From a virus: 64,000 bases of DNA. Both the position numbers and the translations under genes were made by a program. Shown here one piece after another: positions 63,741-64,000 of this stretch. The first letter of the stretch is position 1; every line of letters begins with the position of its first letter. Below the pieces are notes generated by a model. The model did no database searches. It saw only the letters and a list, made by a program, of their open reading frames with translations, and was not told the DNA's origin. The stretch lies in the IMG/VR virus record IMGVR_UViG_3300031772_000009, positions 27,362 to 91,361 of that record; one strand, written 5' to 3'.

Positions 63741-64000
63741 TGAAAACAATAGTTTATAGTGATGACAAAAATTACTATTACGTTAAGGAACTTGCTATGG
63801 GAAGAGATTTCTGGTTAAGTGTAGAAAAACATATAAAACAACCCGAACCAACTGGATGGGTTTCAGATGTAATGCAATTCGACAATTCCTATTATAGAGT
63901 CATTCTATATTTTACATTCTGGAAAGTACGAAGTTATATGAAGATAGAAGAACAAGTTGAAGACACCAATGAACTCGTAAAAGATTATCAAGACGTTCAA
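63740..64000 (+). CDS. hypothetical protein, truncated by window end
   Basis: The ATG overlaps the previous stop (TAATG) and the frame is open to the last base, so at least 87 residues. It is beta-rich with aromatic residues (YYYVKELAMGRDFWLSV) followed by a charged region. The C-terminus lies outside the window. Confidence 0.55.
   Translation, partial: MKTIVYSDDKNYYYVKELAMGRDFWLSVEKHIKQPEPTGWVSDVMQFDNSYYRVILYFTFWKVRSYMKIEEQVEDTNELVKDYQDVQ

Noticed and set aside
1-64000. Borg-type element
   Set aside because: No arrays of tandem repeats within or between genes of the kind seen in Borgs, and clear head-tail virus structural genes are present.

Overview
The window reads as most of the genome of a tailed double-stranded DNA virus (head-tail morphology, HK97-type capsid) of an AT-rich archaeon. 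The viral side is clear from a large terminase, HK97-fold major capsid protein, prohead protease, head-tail connector and completion proteins, tail tube protein, tail assembly chaperone pair with a -1 frameshift, tape measure, hub/baseplate proteins and a fibre. The archaeal side is clear from TATA-box promoters (TTTAAATA, TTTATATA) preceded by a conserved CATRAAG element, ribosome sites of the GGTGA type, and archaeal-type replication and proteolysis genes (AEP primase, RadA-like recombinase, membrane LonB, Cas4-like nuclease). No integrase, DNA polymerase or portal is recognisable here, and genes run to both edges, so the replicon probably extends beyond the window. The host genus cannot be named from what is visible.

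Layout. 0-12 kb, plus strand: dense chains of small overlapping genes, many with zinc-knuckle cysteines, with a FtsK/HerA-like ATPase, an AAA+ ATPase, a dual-specificity-type phosphatase, an ATP-dependent RNA ligase split by an HNH gene, a NUDIX hydrolase and a membrane-anchored transglutaminase-fold protein. 12-26 kb: small unknown genes, a family of miniature HExxH proteins, a SprT-like metallopeptidase, and two single-gene minus-strand cassettes (DUF4258; PD-(D/E)XK-like) with matching terminators. It also holds two long hairpin-rich noncoding stretches (18.2-19.1 and 19.4-20.0 kb). 25.9-27.1 kb: a repeat-rich gene desert, the best origin candidate. 27-31 kb: a TATA-driven tRNA-like cloverleaf leading into a YunG-like/DUF4338 pair, then a cluster of structured RNAs. 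31-43.5 kb: protease, tail and fibre genes. 43.5-53 kb: helicase (minus), primase, phosphoesterase, Lon, Cas4-like nuclease. 53-58 kb, minus strand: scaffold-like protein, terminase and accessory genes. 58-64 kb, plus strand: capsid, connectors, glycosyltransferase, RadA.

How it fits together. Genes in 3-30 kb mostly follow an extended TATA promoter (CATRAAG-N-TTAWATA-GTRGAA) and look early. Replication and structural genes mostly follow a different, weaker box (AATACTTATAACC), suggesting a late class. Ten HNH homing-type genes, plus one fragment, sit between or inside other genes, and two of these sites show what the insertion did to its target. The strongest leads for something undescribed are six miniature HExxH proteins in which a downstream Asp sits at a nearly fixed distance (HExxH-x15-D), the zinc-ribbon-split RNA ligase, the tRNA-like leader RNA, and the -1 frameshift in the tail chaperone gene.
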